Assembly (NCBI GenBank): GCA_030433005.1 | Contig: JAUILQ010000003.1 | Span: 62,001 to 126,000, forward strand | Source: Alphaproteobacteria bacterium | GTDB lineage: Bacteria; Pseudomonadota; Alphaproteobacteria; Kiloniellales; DSM-21159 | DNA length: 64,000 nt | Direction: 5' to 3' | Part shown: positions 51,855 to 63,916 of the stretch, one piece after another | Layout: each line of letters starts with the position of its first letter | How positions within the stretch are numbered: the first letter of the stretch is position 1 | Made by a program: the position numbers and the translations under genes | Notes under the pieces: model-generated | The model's database searches: none | Told to the model about the DNA's origin: nothing | What the model saw: only the letters and a program-made list of their open reading frames with translations

Positions 51855-53252
51855 ATGACAAGTTGGGCACCCAGTCTGGCCGGTCAGGGCCCCCGCTATC
51901 TGGCGATCGCGGAGGCTCTGGCCTCGGACATCTCCAGCGGACGTCTGGCGGCCGGAACCAAGCTGCCGACCCACCGTGACCTCGCCTGGGACCTCAAGGT
52001 TACGGTCGGCACCGTAACCAGGGCCTATCGCGAGGCCGAGCGGCGCGGCCTGGTGGTCGGCGAGGTCGGCCGCGGCACCTTCGTGCGCGACCCCGAGGCG
52101 GCGGCGCGCTTCCGCGTCGGCGCCAACATCCCTCTCGAAGCCGGCGCCAACGACCTCGATCTGCACTTCGCGGCGCCGCCGCCGGTGCCGGCCGCGCGCG
52201 AGCTGACCGAGGCGCTGACGGCGATGGCCGGCGACGAGACCATGCTGCGCTTCCTCGCCTATCCGCCCAACGAGGGGTACCCGGCGCATCGCGAGGCGGC
52301 CGCCCAGTGGTTCTCCGACAGCGGCTGGACCCCCGATCCGGCCCGCATCATCCTGACCAACGGCGCCCACCATGCGGTCATGGCGGCGCTGCTGTCGCTG
52401 TGCCGGCCCGGCGAGCGGGTGCTGGTCGAGCCGCTGACCTATCCGGGCATCCAGCCGATCGCCCGGCTGCTCGGGCTGCGCCTGGAGCCGGTCTCCGTCG
52501 ACGGCGAGGGGCCGCTGCCCGACGCGCTCGATGCGGCGCTGCGCGGCCAAGCGGCGGCGGCGCTCTACCTGGTGCCGACCATGCAGAACCCGACGACCGG
52601 CACGATGGGCCTGGCGCGCCGCGAGGCGCTGGCCGAGGTCGCCCGGCGGCACCGCCTGCCGGTCATCGAGGACGACCTGTTCCGCCTGCTCGGCAACGCG
52701 GTGCCGCCGCCCTTCGCGGCGCTGCTGCCCGAGCTGACCTACCACGTGACCAGCCTGTCCAAGGCCCTGGCGCCGGGCCTGCGGGTCGGCTTCCTGGTAC
52801 CGCCGCCGGCGCGCACCGAGGCGGTGCGCGGCGCGGTCTTCACGCTGGGCAGCAAGGGTTCGCCCTTCCAGGCCGAGATCGCCACGCGCTGGATCCGCTC
52901 CGGCGCCGCCCGGCGCATCCGCGAGGCGATCCGCGAGGAGACCGGGCGCCGGCGCGCCCTGGTGCTGTCCGAGCTCGCGGGGCGTCAGGTCGCCTGCCCG
53001 GAAGGTGCGCTCTTCGCCTGGCTGCGGCTGCCCGAGCAGTGGCGCGCCGAGGAGTTCGTGCAGGTGGCGCAGCGCCGCGGCGTGCGGATCACGCCCTCGC
53101 AGCCCTTCGCCGTCCAGCGCCGCTTCGAGCTGCCGGCCGTGCGCATCTGCACCGGGCCGCCGAGCAGCACCGAGGCCTTCCGCGAGGCCCTGCACCGCCT
53201 GGCGGCCCTGCTCGACGAGCGGCCCGGCGAGACCTACGACGGTCTTGCCTGA
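51855..53252 (+). CDS. MocR/PdxR-type transcriptional regulator
   Basis: A 465-aa fusion of a GntR winged-helix domain (about 15-80; LPTHRDLAWDLKVTVGTVTR) with an aspartate-aminotransferase-like domain (about 110-455). The PLP-binding Lys is in TSLSKALAPGLRVGF, and the YLVPTMQNPTTGTMG motif is present, so PLP probably acts as an effector. It may control vitamin B6, GABA or amino-acid genes. ATG 51855 is preferred by homology; GTG 51849 is in frame. It is divergent from the DUF1127 gene. Confidence 0.88.
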   Translation: MTSWAPSLAGQGPRYLAIAEALASDISSGRLAAGTKLPTHRDLAWDLKVTVGTVTRAYREAERRGLVVGEVGRGTFVRDPEAAARFRVGANIPLEAGANDLDLHFAAPPPVPAARELTEALTAMAGDETMLRFLAYPPNEGYPAHREAAAQWFSDSGWTPDPARIILTNGAHHAVMAALLSLCRPGERVLVEPLTYPGIQPIARLLGLRLEPVSVDGEGPLPDALDAALRGQAAAALYLVPTMQNPTTGTMGLARREALAEVARRHRLPVIEDDLFRLLGNAVPPPFAALLPELTYHVTSLSKALAPGLRVGFLVPPPARTEAVRGAVFTLGSKGSPFQAEIATRWIRSGAARRIREAIREETGRRRALVLSELAGRQVACPEGALFAWLRLPEQWRAEEFVQVAQRRGVRITPSQPFAVQRRFELPAVRICTGPPSSTEAFREALHRLAALLDERPGETYDGLA

Positions 53253-53340
53253 GGCGGTTGCCCGGCGTCGGTGCGCTCGGCGGCGCGTCCATCCGTGGTA
53301 GCATCGTCCGACGGACGGCGGCGACCGGCGGGGGTGCGCG

Positions 53341-53823
53341 ATGGAATCCCTCTTCTCACCGAACAAGACCAGCGGCCGGCTGCTCGCCGACTTCGCGGCG
53401 CAGGCCTGGGGCGCGCCCGAGCAGGGCGAGGAGGCGCGCAAGCGTCACCTGCTCGTCTACGACCTCTACATCAAGGCGCGCAGCTACGCGATCATCAACA
53501 AGATCGCCTTCTGGCTGGCCGTCGCCTTCGGCGTCGCGGTGCTGGTGTGGCCGTCGGTCGCGATCGTCACCAAGGACCTCGGGGTCGAGGCGCAGGTGCT
53601 GGAGTCGGCGATCGTGCAGACCACGGTGACCGGCCTGGCGGCGCTGACCTTCGCCGTCTACAGCCACTACAAGAAGCGCCAGATGCAGATGGAGAACCTG
53701 ATGCGCCACGCCGTCTACTCGGACGAGCCGGTGGCCGACCTGGTCGAGCGCACGCTGCAGGAGATGGAGCGCATCGACGCCGGCTTCTCCTTCTCCGAGG
53801 TCGTCGGCAAGAAGAAGGAGTAG
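53341..53823 (+). CDS. Hypothetical two-TM membrane protein
   Basis: A 160-aa protein that I do not recognise. Two hydrophobic helices (about 56-77 and 88-107) are flanked by a soluble N-terminus with LVYDLYIKARSYAIINKIAF and a charged C-terminal helix (YKKRQMQMENLMRHAVYSDE), which probably lies in the cytoplasm. No signal peptide. It stands alone between the MocR gene and convergent thiD. Function unknown. Confidence 0.75.
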   Translation: MESLFSPNKTSGRLLADFAAQAWGAPEQGEEARKRHLLVYDLYIKARSYAIINKIAFWLAVAFGVAVLVWPSVAIVTKDLGVEAQVLESAIVQTTVTGLAALTFAVYSHYKKRQMQMENLMRHAVYSDEPVADLVERTLQEMERIDAGFSFSEVVGKKKE

Positions 53824-53862
53824 CGGCGGGCCCGGCGAAGCGGCCGGGGGCCGGAAGGCCTC

Positions 53863-54714
53863 TCAGGCCTCGTCTTCGTCCGGCACCGGGAAGGCCGCGA
53901 CGGTGTGGCCGTGGTTGACCGGCCCGTTGCCGCGGCCCAGGCCGGGCGCCGTGCGGATCGCCTCGCGCAGATAGGCGCGGGCGCGGCGCACGGCGTCGCG
54001 CAGGCCGAGGCCCTGGCCGAGCCCGCAGGCGATCGCCGAGGCCAGGGTGCAGCCGGTGCCGTGGCTGCCGCGCGACGGCAGGCGGCTGGCGGTGAAGACC
54101 TCCAGCCCCGCCTCGGTCGCCAGCACGTCGTGCACCTCGGGGCCCTCCAGGTGGCCGCCCTTCACCAGCACGGCCTCGGGCCCGAGGGTGCGCAGCATCA
54201 TGGCGGCCTGGCGCAGGCCCTCGAGGTCGCCGATGGTCATGCCGGTCAGCTTCTCGGCCTCCATCAGGTTCGGCGTCAGCAGCGTCGCGCGGACCAGCAG
54301 GTCGCGGTTGAGCGCGCTGACCGCCTCGGGCTCGAGCAGCGAGGCGCCGCTCTCGGCGACCATCACCGGATCGACGACCAGCGGGATGCCGCCGCCGCGC
54401 GCGGCGAGCTCCGCGGCCACCGCCTCGATCACCGGCGCCGAGTGCAGCATGCCGGTCTTGATGGCGTCGGCGCCGAGGTCGTCGAGCACGAGCGCCATCT
54501 GCTGGCGGATGAAGGACGGCTCGACGCCGAAAACGCCCTCGACGCCCAGGGTGTTCTGGGCGGTCAGCGCGGTGATCGCGGTCATGGCGTAGCCGCCGAG
54601 CGCACTCACCGTCTTGATGTCGGCCTGAATGCCCGCGCCGCCGCCCGAATCCGAGCCGGCGACGATCAGCACGCGGCCGCGGGCACCGCCCTCGCGGCGG
54701 GGGTCGGCGCTCAT
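53863..54714 (-). CDS. thiD: Bifunctional HMP kinase / HMP-phosphate kinase
   Basis: Phosphorylates hydroxymethylpyrimidine twice for thiamine synthesis. A 283-aa ribokinase-like protein with [30 protein letters not shown] and the catalytic [14 protein letters not shown]. The start ATG overlaps the glmM stop as ATGA, a coupling that pairs unrelated pathways but fits a long leftward gene string. The C-terminal tail (PVPDEDEA) is acidic. Confidence 0.94.
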   Translation of the reverse strand: MSADPRREGGARGRVLIVAGSDSGGGAGIQADIKTVSALGGYAMTAITALTAQNTLGVEGVFGVEPSFIRQQMALVLDDLGADAIKTGMLHSAPVIEAVAAELAARGGGIPLVVDPVMVAESGASLLEPEAVSALNRDLLVRATLLTPNLMEAEKLTGMTIGDLEGLRQAAMMLRTLGPEAVLVKGGHLEGPEVHDVLATEAGLEVFTASRLPSRGSHGTGCTLASAIACGLGQGLGLRDAVRRARAYLREAIRTAPGLGRGNGPVNHGHTVAAFPVPDEDEA

Positions 54715-56060
54715 CCGGCCGCGTCCTCGATCGAGCGCGCGATCTCGTCGACCACGGTGGCGATCAGCTTCTCGTCCTCGCCCTCGGCCATGATGCGGAT
54801 CACCGGCTCGGTGCCGGACTTGCGGATCAGCAGGCGGCCCTGGCCGTCGAGCCGCGACTCGCCCGCGGCGATCGCCGACTTCACGCCGGCCGCCTCGAGC
54901 GGCGCGCCGGCGCCGAAGCGGACGTTGCGGAGCAGCTGCGGCAGCGGCTCGAAGACCCGGCAGACCTCGCTGGCCGGGCGGCCGGCGCCGACCAGCACGG
55001 CGAGCACCTGCAGGGCCGCGATCAGGCCGTCGCCGGTCGTCGTGTAGTCGCTCATCACGACGTGGCCCGAGGGCTCGCCGCCCAGGTTGCAGCCGTCGGC
55101 GCGCATCCGCTCGACGACGTAGCGGTCGCCGACCGGGGTGCGCACCAGGCCGATGCCGAGATCGTTGAGATGGCGCTCCAGGCCCAGGTTGCACATCACC
55201 GTGCCGATCAGGCAGGCGCCCTTGAGCTCGCCGCGCGACAGCCAGGAGCCGGCGATCAGGCCCATGACCTGGTCTCCGTCGACCGGCCGGCCCTTCTCGT
55301 CGGCGACGATCAGGCGGTCGGCGTCGCCGTCGAGCGCGAGACCCAGGTCGGCGCCGTGCTCGACCACGGCGCGGCACATCGCCTCGGGCGCGGTCGCGCC
55401 GCACTCGCGGTTGATGTTGAAGCCGTCAGGCGAGACGGCGATCGGCACGACCTCGGCGCCGAGCTCGAACAGCACCGCCGGCGCCGCGCGGTAGGCCGCG
55501 CCCTGGGCGCAGTCGACGACGATCTTGAGGCCGTCGAGGCGCAGCTGCCGGGGGAAGCTCGACTTCACGAACTCGATGTAGCGGCCCAGCGCGTCCTCCA
55601 GGCGGCGCGCCCGGCCCAGCGTCGAGGCCGGTGCCAGGTCGTCGGCGTGGCCGTCGGCGATGCGCGCCTCGATCTCCGCCTCGACCGCGTCCGAGAGCTT
55701 GAAGCCGTCGGGGCCGAACAGCTTGATGCCGTTGTCGTCGAAGGGATTGTGCGAGGCCGAGATCATGACGCCGAGGTCGGCGCGCAGGCTGCGCGTCAGC
55801 ATGCCGACGCCCGGGGTCGGCAGCGGGCCGAGCAGCACGACGTCGAGGCCGACGGCGGTGAAGCCGGCGGTCAGCGCGGGCTCCAGCATGTAGCCGGAGA
55901 GCCGCGTGTCCTTGCCGATGACGACCAGGGGGCGGTGGCCGACGTCGCGGCGGAACAGGGCGCCGGCGGCCATCGCGACGGACAGGGCAGTGTGCGCGTC
56001 GATCGGCGCCACGTTGGCCTTGCCGCGGATGCCGTCGGTGCCGAAGAGCTTGCGGGTCAT
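54711..56060 (-). CDS. glmM: Phosphoglucosamine mutase
   Basis: Converts glucosamine 6-phosphate to glucosamine 1-phosphate for peptidoglycan and LPS. The 449-aa enzyme shows [11 protein letters not shown], the phosphoserine loop [18 protein letters not shown], metal-binding [11 protein letters not shown] and sugar-binding GGEPSGHVV. It is between folP and thiD, as in many alphaproteobacteria. Confidence 0.97.
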   Translation of the reverse strand: MTRKLFGTDGIRGKANVAPIDAHTALSVAMAAGALFRRDVGHRPLVVIGKDTRLSGYMLEPALTAGFTAVGLDVVLLGPLPTPGVGMLTRSLRADLGVMISASHNPFDDNGIKLFGPDGFKLSDAVEAEIEARIADGHADDLAPASTLGRARRLEDALGRYIEFVKSSFPRQLRLDGLKIVVDCAQGAAYRAAPAVLFELGAEVVPIAVSPDGFNINRECGATAPEAMCRAVVEHGADLGLALDGDADRLIVADEKGRPVDGDQVMGLIAGSWLSRGELKGACLIGTVMCNLGLERHLNDLGIGLVRTPVGDRYVVERMRADGCNLGGEPSGHVVMSDYTTTGDGLIAALQVLAVLVGAGRPASEVCRVFEPLPQLLRNVRFGAGAPLEAAGVKSAIAAGESRLDGQGRLLIRKSGTEPVIRIMAEGEDEKLIATVVDEIARSIEDAAG

Positions 56061-56132
56061 GGGCGGGGTCCGGGGAAGAGAAGGGAGCGGAAAGCGGCGA
56101 GGGCAGCCGCAGCTATAGCAGAAGCGGGTCGG

Positions 56133-57164
56133 TCACGGAGCCGCCGCCGCGTCGAGCGCCTGCTGCACGGCCAGGGCCTGCAGCGTCTCCGGCACGTCGT
56201 GGACGCGCAGGATCTGCGCCCCGCGTGCCGCGCCGGCCAGCGCGACCGCGAGCGAGCCGGGCAGCCGCGCCTTGGGTTCCTCGCCGGCCGACAGGCGGCC
56301 GATGAAGCCCTTGCGGCTGGCGCCCAGCAGCAGCGGGCAGCCGAGGCCGTGGAGCAGCGCGAGCCGCGCGATCAGCTGGCAGTTGTGCTCGACCGTCTTG
56401 CCGAAGCCGATGCCCGGGTCGACGCAGAGCCGCGCCCGCGGAATGCCCGCGGCCTCGCAGGACGACAGGCGCGCCGCCAGGTGGTCGAAGACCTCGAAGG
56501 CGACGTCGGCATAACGCGGGTCGCGCTGCATGGTTTCCGGCGTGCCCTGCATGTGCATCAGGATCACCGGCAGGCCGCTGGCGGCGGCGACGGCCAGCGC
56601 CTCGGGATCGTGGCCGAGGGCGGTGACGTCGTTGATCGCCGCGGCGCCCGCCTCGGCGGCGGCGGCCATCACCGCGGCGTGGCGGGTGTCGATCGAGACC
56701 CGCACGCCCTCGGCTGCCAGGGCCGCCACGACCGGGCGGACGCGCGCGATCTCGGCGTCGATGCCGACCGCCTCGGCGCCCGGGCGGGTCGATTCGCCGC
56801 CGACGTCGACGAAGGCGGCGCCGGCCCGCCACATGGCGAGGCCGCTCTCGATCGCCGCCTCGGGGTCGAAGCGGTCGCCGCCGTCGGAGAAGGAGTCGGG
56901 GGTGACGTTGACGATGCCCATGACCGCCGGGCGGTCCATCGGCACGCCGGCGAAGGGCGGGCGCGGCGCGCTGAGCGCGTCGAGCGCCGCGGCCGCGTCC
57001 TCGGGCAGCGCTTCGAGGCCGACCGGCTGGCGCTCCGGCGTGGCGCCGTCCCAGCGGCCGAGCTCGACGCGCGCGAAGTGCAGCGCCTGGCCGGCCAGGG
57101 CGCGTCCGCCGGGCAGGCGCCGCCGGGTCGGATCGAGGGGCTCGAGATAGAAGCGCTCGCTCAT
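56133..57164 (-). CDS. folP: Dihydropteroate synthase
   Basis: Condenses p-aminobenzoate with the pterin diphosphate; target of sulfonamides. The 343-aa protein has an N-terminal extension of about 75 residues, then the core with IVNVTPDSFSDGG, DVGGESTRPGA, INDVTAL and LLGASRKGFIGRL. ATG 57164 is the start in best agreement with alphaproteobacterial homologues that carry this extension. It lies downstream of ftsH across a hairpin. Confidence 0.94.
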   Translation of the reverse strand: MSERFYLEPLDPTRRRLPGGRALAGQALHFARVELGRWDGATPERQPVGLEALPEDAAAALDALSAPRPPFAGVPMDRPAVMGIVNVTPDSFSDGGDRFDPEAAIESGLAMWRAGAAFVDVGGESTRPGAEAVGIDAEIARVRPVVAALAAEGVRVSIDTRHAAVMAAAAEAGAAAINDVTALGHDPEALAVAAASGLPVILMHMQGTPETMQRDPRYADVAFEVFDHLAARLSSCEAAGIPRARLCVDPGIGFGKTVEHNCQLIARLALLHGLGCPLLLGASRKGFIGRLSAGEEPKARLPGSLAVALAGAARGAQILRVHDVPETLQALAVQQALDAAAAP

Positions 57165-57263
57165 CGCCGCAGGGGTAGCCGCGCGCCGGGCCGGGGGCAA
57201 GCCCCGCCGTGGCGGCCGGGCGTCAAGCCGCCGGCTCTCGAGACGGCGGGCCCCCGAAAGCGA

Positions 57264-57291
57264 ACGCCCCGCCTCTTTCGGGGCGGGGCGT
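57264..57291 (-). terminator. Terminator after ftsH
   Basis: A 10-bp stem (ACGCCCCGCC / GGCGGGGCGT) with an 8-base loop lies between ftsH and folP. It likely ends or trims the ftsH message, with folP read from its own promoter or by read-through. Confidence 0.6.
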
Positions 57292-57318
57292 CGCGGTCGA
57301 ACGCTGCGGTTCGTGCCG

Positions 57319-59250
<1,932 letters not shown>

Positions 59251-59358
59251 GGTTGCGTTTCCTTCGCTCGGTCGTCAGCGGAGCGGCATGGCCAGTCGAA
59301 CGGCGCACGTCCCCTGTCGAGGACGGTCCAGAACGGCGCAAATGCTATCCTGCTCCCA

Positions 59359-60657
59359 TTAACGCAAGACTGCAAAACTTCCGACGGTCAGAGCCCTCGT
59401 CGGCTGGAACGCCGCGACAGCCTTTCTCGCCACGATACCCGGTCTAGCGGTGAAGTGGGGGAGAGTCGAGGAACCGTCAAGATCACGCAGGGTCGGCAGG
59501 CCGGCGCGGGCCGCGGCTGGCAGCGCCGCGAGCGCCGTTTCGGCGGTGCGCAGACGGCGCTGCTGGTCGGCCGGCAGACGGCCGTAGGCGACGACGTCCG
59601 GGGGCGCGCGACCTTCCGTCACGTCGCCCGCCGGCGCCCGCAGCCGGAAGCGCCCGTCCCAGGCGGAAGCGGGCCAGGCGTCCGGGGGCCCCGCCGGGGC
59701 GATCGCCGCGGTCTCGCGCACCACCAGCAGACGGTCGCCGCGCCGCGGCAGCACGCGGCAGCCGGCCAGCGTCGAGGCCGGCGGCGCGGCCCGGTCCAGG
59801 CGCTCGAGCAGCGCCTGCAGCCTGGCGCCGCGTGGCGCGTGCGCGCGCCCGGCGACGCAGCGCAGCACCCGGCCGAGAGCACGGCGCGCCAGCGGCGCCG
59901 GGGCGGCCAGCAGGCGCGGCCGGTCGATCCAGGCGAAGCCGCGCGGGTCGAGGCGGCAGCACTCGACCAGCAGCCGCGCGAGCGCACGCTCCTCCCAGCG
60001 GCGCAGGGCCGCGAAGCCGGCCGCTGCCTCGGCGCAGGCCGCCGGCGACAGCCCGGCCGCCTCGAGCGCCGGGCGCCGGCGGCGCAGGCGGGTCCGGGCG
60101 AAGGCCGCGTCATCGTTGCTGGGGTCGTCGAGCCAGCCCTGGCCGGCAGCGACGAGCAGGGCCTCGAGCGCGGCGCGCGGCTGGTCGAGCAGCGGCCGCA
60201 GCAGGCGCAGGTCGTCGAGGTGGGCGACCGCCGGCATGGCGGCGAGGCCGGGCAGGTCGCTGCCGGCCTCCAGGCGCAGCAGCAGCGTCTCGGCCTGGTC
60301 CTCCCGGTGGTGCCCGAGCAGCAGGTGCAGCCGGCCTTCGGCGCGGCAGGCCTTGGCGAGCAGGCGGTAGCGGGCGTCGCGGGCCGCGGCCTGCAGGCCG
60401 CCGCGCGGCAGACGCTCCCGCGGCCGCCAGGCCAGGGTGCGGTGGCGCAGGCCGAGTCCCTCGCAGACCCCGGCGACCCAGCGCGCCTCCCCGGCGGCGC
60501 CGGCACGCAGCCCGTGGTCGACGGTCAGCACCAGCAGGTCGCCGCCGCGGGCCGCGACCCAGTCGTGCAGCAGCAGCAGCAGGGCCAGGCTGTCGCGCCC
60601 GCCGGAGACGGCGGCGGCCAGGCGCGGCGTCGGCTCGAAGGGACCGAGGGCCGCCAT
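59359..60657 (-). CDS. tilS: tRNA(Ile)-lysidine synthase
   Basis: Modifies C34 of tRNA-Ile(CAU) to lysidine; essential. The 432-aa protein has the PP-loop VSGGRDSLALLLLL (SGGxDS), VDHGLR and GHHREDQAETLLLR, then a long Arg/Ala-rich C-terminal part. ATG 60657 is the first usual start, but in-frame residues FAAAMAALGPFEP upstream match homologue N-termini. The only upstream candidate is CTG 60711, overlapping the cpoB stop as CTGA, so the true start may be earlier. Confidence 0.88.
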   Translation of the reverse strand: MAALGPFEPTPRLAAAVSGGRDSLALLLLLHDWVAARGGDLLVLTVDHGLRAGAAGEARWVAGVCEGLGLRHRTLAWRPRERLPRGGLQAAARDARYRLLAKACRAEGRLHLLLGHHREDQAETLLLRLEAGSDLPGLAAMPAVAHLDDLRLLRPLLDQPRAALEALLVAAGQGWLDDPSNDDAAFARTRLRRRRPALEAAGLSPAACAEAAAGFAALRRWEERALARLLVECCRLDPRGFAWIDRPRLLAAPAPLARRALGRVLRCVAGRAHAPRGARLQALLERLDRAAPPASTLAGCRVLPRRGDRLLVVRETAAIAPAGPPDAWPASAWDGRFRLRAPAGDVTEGRAPPDVVAYGRLPADQQRRLRTAETALAALPAAARAGLPTLRDLDGSSTLPHFTARPGIVARKAVAAFQPTRALTVGSFAVLR

Positions 60658-60707
60658 CGCCGCGGCGAAGGCGGCCGGCAGGTCCGTCCGCCCGCTGGCC
60701 GGGCCGC

Positions 60708-61679
60708 TCAGCAGCCCAGGCGACCGCGCTCGCGGTCGGCGCGCTGGCGGATCGTCGCGGCGGCGTTGGGATAGCGCGCCAGCAGGGCCTGGTAGGTCTT
60801 GCAGGCGTCGTCGCGCGAGCCGAGGTTCGACAGCGCCATGCCCAGCTTCAGCAGGTTGTCCGGCGCCTTGTTGCTCTCCGGGTACTCCTTGAAGCCCTCG
60901 GCGAAGACGACGGCGGCCGTCTGGTAGTCGCCGCGCACGTAGTGCGTCTCGCCCAGCCAGTACTTGGCGTTGCCGGCGAGCTCGGAGTCCGGGTGGGCCT
61001 CCAGGAAGGCGCTGAGCGCGGCTTCGGCGCGCGGGTAGTCGGCCTGGCGCAGCAGCCCGAAGGCGTATTCGTAGTCGTCCTGGGCCGAGGTGCCGGGCAG
61101 GTCGACCGGCGGCAAAGCCGCCTGCTGCGCCGCGGCGCTCTCGACCGGCTGGCTGGCCTGCGGCGCCGCCGTCTGCCCGCCGCCCTGGCCGGCACCCTGG
61201 CCCGAGCCCTGCTGGCCCGCGGCGCTCTCGGGCATGGTGCCGAGCACGCGCACGCCGCCTTCCTCCTGGCCCTGCATCAGCGGGCGGCCGCCGCCGGTCG
61301 CGGCGGCCGGGGCGTTTTCCAGGGCGCCGATGCGCGTGTCGAGCTGGGCCTCGACCGTCGAGAAGCGGTTGTCCAGGCGGTCGAGGCGGTAGGACAGCTC
61401 CTCGACCCGGCCGGTCAGGCGGCGCAGCTCGGTCTCCAGGCTGTTGAGGCGCAGCAGCAGCGGGCCGGCCTGGCCCTCGGGCACCTCCATGCCTGCCGTC
61501 GGCTGCCCGACGGCGACCTGGCGCTGCAGCACCTGGACCTCGCGCTGCAGCCGCTCGATCTGCTGGCTGAGCGCCTGCACGCTGCCGTCCTGCGCCTGCG
61601 GCACGGACGGCGCGGCGACGAGGCCGAGGACGAGAGCGGCGGCCGCGAGAAGCGGCGCCGAAGGACGCGGGAGGCGCAT
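60708..61679 (-). CDS. cpoB: Tol-Pal system protein CpoB (YbgF)
   Basis: Periplasmic coordinator of peptidoglycan synthesis and outer-membrane constriction. A signal peptide (about 1-30, ending in APSVPQAQ) precedes a trimerising coiled coil (LQREVQVLQRQV; LRRLTGRVEELSYRLDRLD), a Gly/Gln-rich linker and C-terminal TPR repeats (YEYAFGLLRQADYPRAE; AKYWLGETHYVRGDY). The start is uncertain: ATGs at 61679, 61688 and 61727 are in frame; I use the first that gives a neat signal peptide. Downstream of pal, upstream of tilS. Confidence 0.88.
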   Translation of the reverse strand: MRLPRPSAPLLAAAALVLGLVAAPSVPQAQDGSVQALSQQIERLQREVQVLQRQVAVGQPTAGMEVPEGQAGPLLLRLNSLETELRRLTGRVEELSYRLDRLDNRFSTVEAQLDTRIGALENAPAAATGGGRPLMQGQEEGGVRVLGTMPESAAGQQGSGQGAGQGGGQTAAPQASQPVESAAAQQAALPPVDLPGTSAQDDYEYAFGLLRQADYPRAEAALSAFLEAHPDSELAGNAKYWLGETHYVRGDYQTAAVVFAEGFKEYPESNKAPDNLLKLGMALSNLGSRDDACKTYQALLARYPNAAATIRQRADRERGRLGC

Positions 61680-61821
61680 GGTCAGCATGCCGGTCGGCCT
61701 TGCGCTGCTCGTGGAGACATCACCCATAATCCCTGTCCAAGCTTCGTGTCGGAAATGTGGCGCGCGCCTGCTCGCCCCTCAAGGACCGCGGCGGCCGCGG
61801 GCTCGCGGCCCGCAACGGAAA

Positions 61822-61853
61822 GGGCCCGGGCCCGCCTGCGCGGACCCGGGCCT
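61822..61853 (-). terminator. Hairpin after pal
   Basis: GGCCCGGG and CCCGGGCC arms (61823-61830 and 61845-61852), followed on the minus strand by a short CCTTT tail, lie 43 bases after the pal stop and before cpoB. It may attenuate the high-level pal message or protect its 3' end. Confidence 0.55.
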
Positions 61854-61895
61854 CTCGAGGTTCCGGCCGGGTCTCGTCCCGGCGGGCCGGCGTCG

Positions 61896-62384
61896 TCAGC
61901 GGACGACGAAGACCGCGCGGCGGTTCTGGGCCCAGGCGTACTCGTTGGAGCCGAGCACGGCCGGGCGCTCCTTGCCGTAGGAGATGGTGTTGAGGCGGCT
62001 GTCGGAGATGCCGCGCGCGACCAGGTACTCGCGCACCGAGTTGGCGCGGCGCTCGCCGAGCGCCAGGTTGTACTCGCGGGTGCCGCGCTCGTCGGCATGG
62101 CCTTCGATGGTCAGCGCGACGCCCGGGTTGTTCTGCAGCCAAGTCGCCAGCTGGTCGACCGTGCCGCGCTGGTCGGCGCGGATGTCGCTGCGGTCGAAGT
62201 CGAAGAAGATACGGTCACCGACCTCGACGGTCAGTGCCTCCTGGGTGCCCGGCGTCGGGCCGCTCGGCGCGGCCGTCGTCGTCTGGGTGGTGCCGGTCGT
62301 GGCGCCCTGGTTCTCGGAGGAGGATTCGCACGCGGTCAGGATCAGCGCCGCCGCGGCAACGATGGACAACAGCTTCAAAGACAT
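61896..62384 (-). CDS. pal: Peptidoglycan-associated lipoprotein Pal
   Basis: Outer-membrane lipoprotein that links to peptidoglycan. A 162-aa protein with a lipobox (LTAC, about residue 19), a Thr-rich linker and an OmpA-like domain (about 50-162) with FFDFDRSDIR, the peptidoglycan-binding EGHADERGTREYNLALGERR and YGKERPAV. GGGGA precedes the ATG. Standard position after tolB. Confidence 0.97.
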   Translation of the reverse strand: MSLKLLSIVAAAALILTACESSSENQGATTGTTQTTTAAPSGPTPGTQEALTVEVGDRIFFDFDRSDIRADQRGTVDQLATWLQNNPGVALTIEGHADERGTREYNLALGERRANSVREYLVARGISDSRLNTISYGKERPAVLGSNEYAWAQNRRAVFVVR

Positions 62385-62531
62385 TCTGGATCCCCTTGTG
62401 CCGCAGCGTCGGTCGCGAGCGTCTGACGGCTTTCGTGAAGGTTGAAGAGGTTTATCGCCTGCCGCCCATGACGAACCCGAGAACAACCCCTCGCTGCGGC
62501 TACGAAGTGGCGGGATTATATTCGCGCAACC

Positions 62532-63914
62532 CTATGGAATCAAGGGGGACCACGCCGGATCCGAAGCATCGAGAGGGGTTTGCACTCGGCGTTCGTTAAA
62601 GCCGGTCAAGTCGATGGTGTATAGCTTGCTGGTGACTTGCCCGCTGCTGTCGGCAGGATCCTGGCGGAAGTAGGCGAGAACGCGGCCGTTCGGTGCCCAG
62701 GTCGGGCTCTCCACGAGGAATCCGCTGGCCAGCATGCGCTCGCCAGAGCCGTCGGGCGCCATGACGCCGATGTAGAAGGTGCCCTGGTGCATCCGGGTGA
62801 AGGCGATCAGGTCGCCGCGCGGCGACCACACGGGCGTCGCGTAGCGGCCCTCGCCGAAGGAGATGCGCTGCACGTTGCTGCCGTCGGCGTTCATCACGTA
62901 GAGCTGCTGCGAGCCGCCGCGGTCGGAGTTGAAGATGATGCGGCTGCCGTCCGGGGCGAAGGAGGCCGAGGTGTCGATCGCCGGATGGTCGGTCAGGCGC
63001 TCGACCTTCCGGGTCCTCAGGTCCATCGTGTAGATGTCCGAGTTGCCGCCGCGCGCCATCGAGAAGATCACCCGGTTGCCGTCCGGCGAGAAGCGCGGCG
63101 CGAAGGTCATGCCCGGGAAGTCGCCCAGGATCTCCTGCTGGCCGGTGTTCAGGTTGAACAGATACACCCGCGGCGTGTCGTTGACGTAGGAGAGGTAGGT
63201 GATCTCCTGGGTCGTCGGGCTGAAGCGCGGAGTCAGCACGAGGTTGCTGCCGTCGGTCAGGAACTGATGGTTGGCGCCGTCCTGGTCCATGATCGCCAGG
63301 CGCTTGATGCGGCGGTTCTGGGGGCCGCTCTCGGCGATGTAGACGATGCGGGTGTCGAAGTAGCCCTCTTCGCCGGTCAGCCGCTGGTAGATCGCGTCGG
63401 AGATGATGTGCGCGATGCGCCGCCAGTTCGACGGCGTGGTCATGTAGGCGAGCCCGGTCATCTGCTGCTCGGCTAGCACGTCCCACAGCCGGAACTCGAC
63501 GCGCATGCGGCCGTCGGCCTGCAGGTCGACGGAGCCGCTGACCAGGGCGTCGGCGCCGATCGCCCGCCAGTCGCCATAGCGCGGACCCTCGGCCAGCTCG
63601 TCGCTGGTCTGCAGGAAGGCCGCCTTCTCGATCGTCCGGAACAGGCCGGAACTGCTCAGGTCGTTGGCGATGACGTTGGCGATGTCGATGCCGGTCTGCG
63701 CCAGCTCGGGCCGCGCCGGCCGGAAGTCGCTGACCGCCAGCGGCATCGGATCGACGAAGCCGCGGGTGATGTCGACGTTGAGCTGGGCGCGCGCCGGCGC
63801 CGTCGCCAGCAGCAGGCCGAGCAGGCCGACCAGGAAGCCCAGGTGGAGGCTCAGCGAGGCCAGGCGGGCGGCGAGCCCGCGGGGGAGAAGCGGTCGGGGG
63901 ACGGCGTAGGGCAT
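62532..63914 (-). CDS. tolB: Tol-Pal system protein TolB
   Basis: Periplasmic beta-propeller that shuttles between Pal and TolA. The 460-aa protein has a long signal peptide (about 1-43), an N-terminal TolB domain (about 45-170) and six propeller repeats (for example [20 protein letters not shown] and [18 protein letters not shown]). It starts 3 bases after the tolA stop, so the genes are tightly coupled. Downstream is pal after 147 bp. Confidence 0.97.
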   Translation of the reverse strand: MPYAVPRPLLPRGLAARLASLSLHLGFLVGLLGLLLATAPARAQLNVDITRGFVDPMPLAVSDFRPARPELAQTGIDIANVIANDLSSSGLFRTIEKAAFLQTSDELAEGPRYGDWRAIGADALVSGSVDLQADGRMRVEFRLWDVLAEQQMTGLAYMTTPSNWRRIAHIISDAIYQRLTGEEGYFDTRIVYIAESGPQNRRIKRLAIMDQDGANHQFLTDGSNLVLTPRFSPTTQEITYLSYVNDTPRVYLFNLNTGQQEILGDFPGMTFAPRFSPDGNRVIFSMARGGNSDIYTMDLRTRKVERLTDHPAIDTSASFAPDGSRIIFNSDRGGSQQLYVMNADGSNVQRISFGEGRYATPVWSPRGDLIAFTRMHQGTFYIGVMAPDGSGERMLASGFLVESPTWAPNGRVLAYFRQDPADSSGQVTSKLYTIDLTGFNERRVQTPLDASDPAWSPLIP

Positions 63915-63916
63915 GC

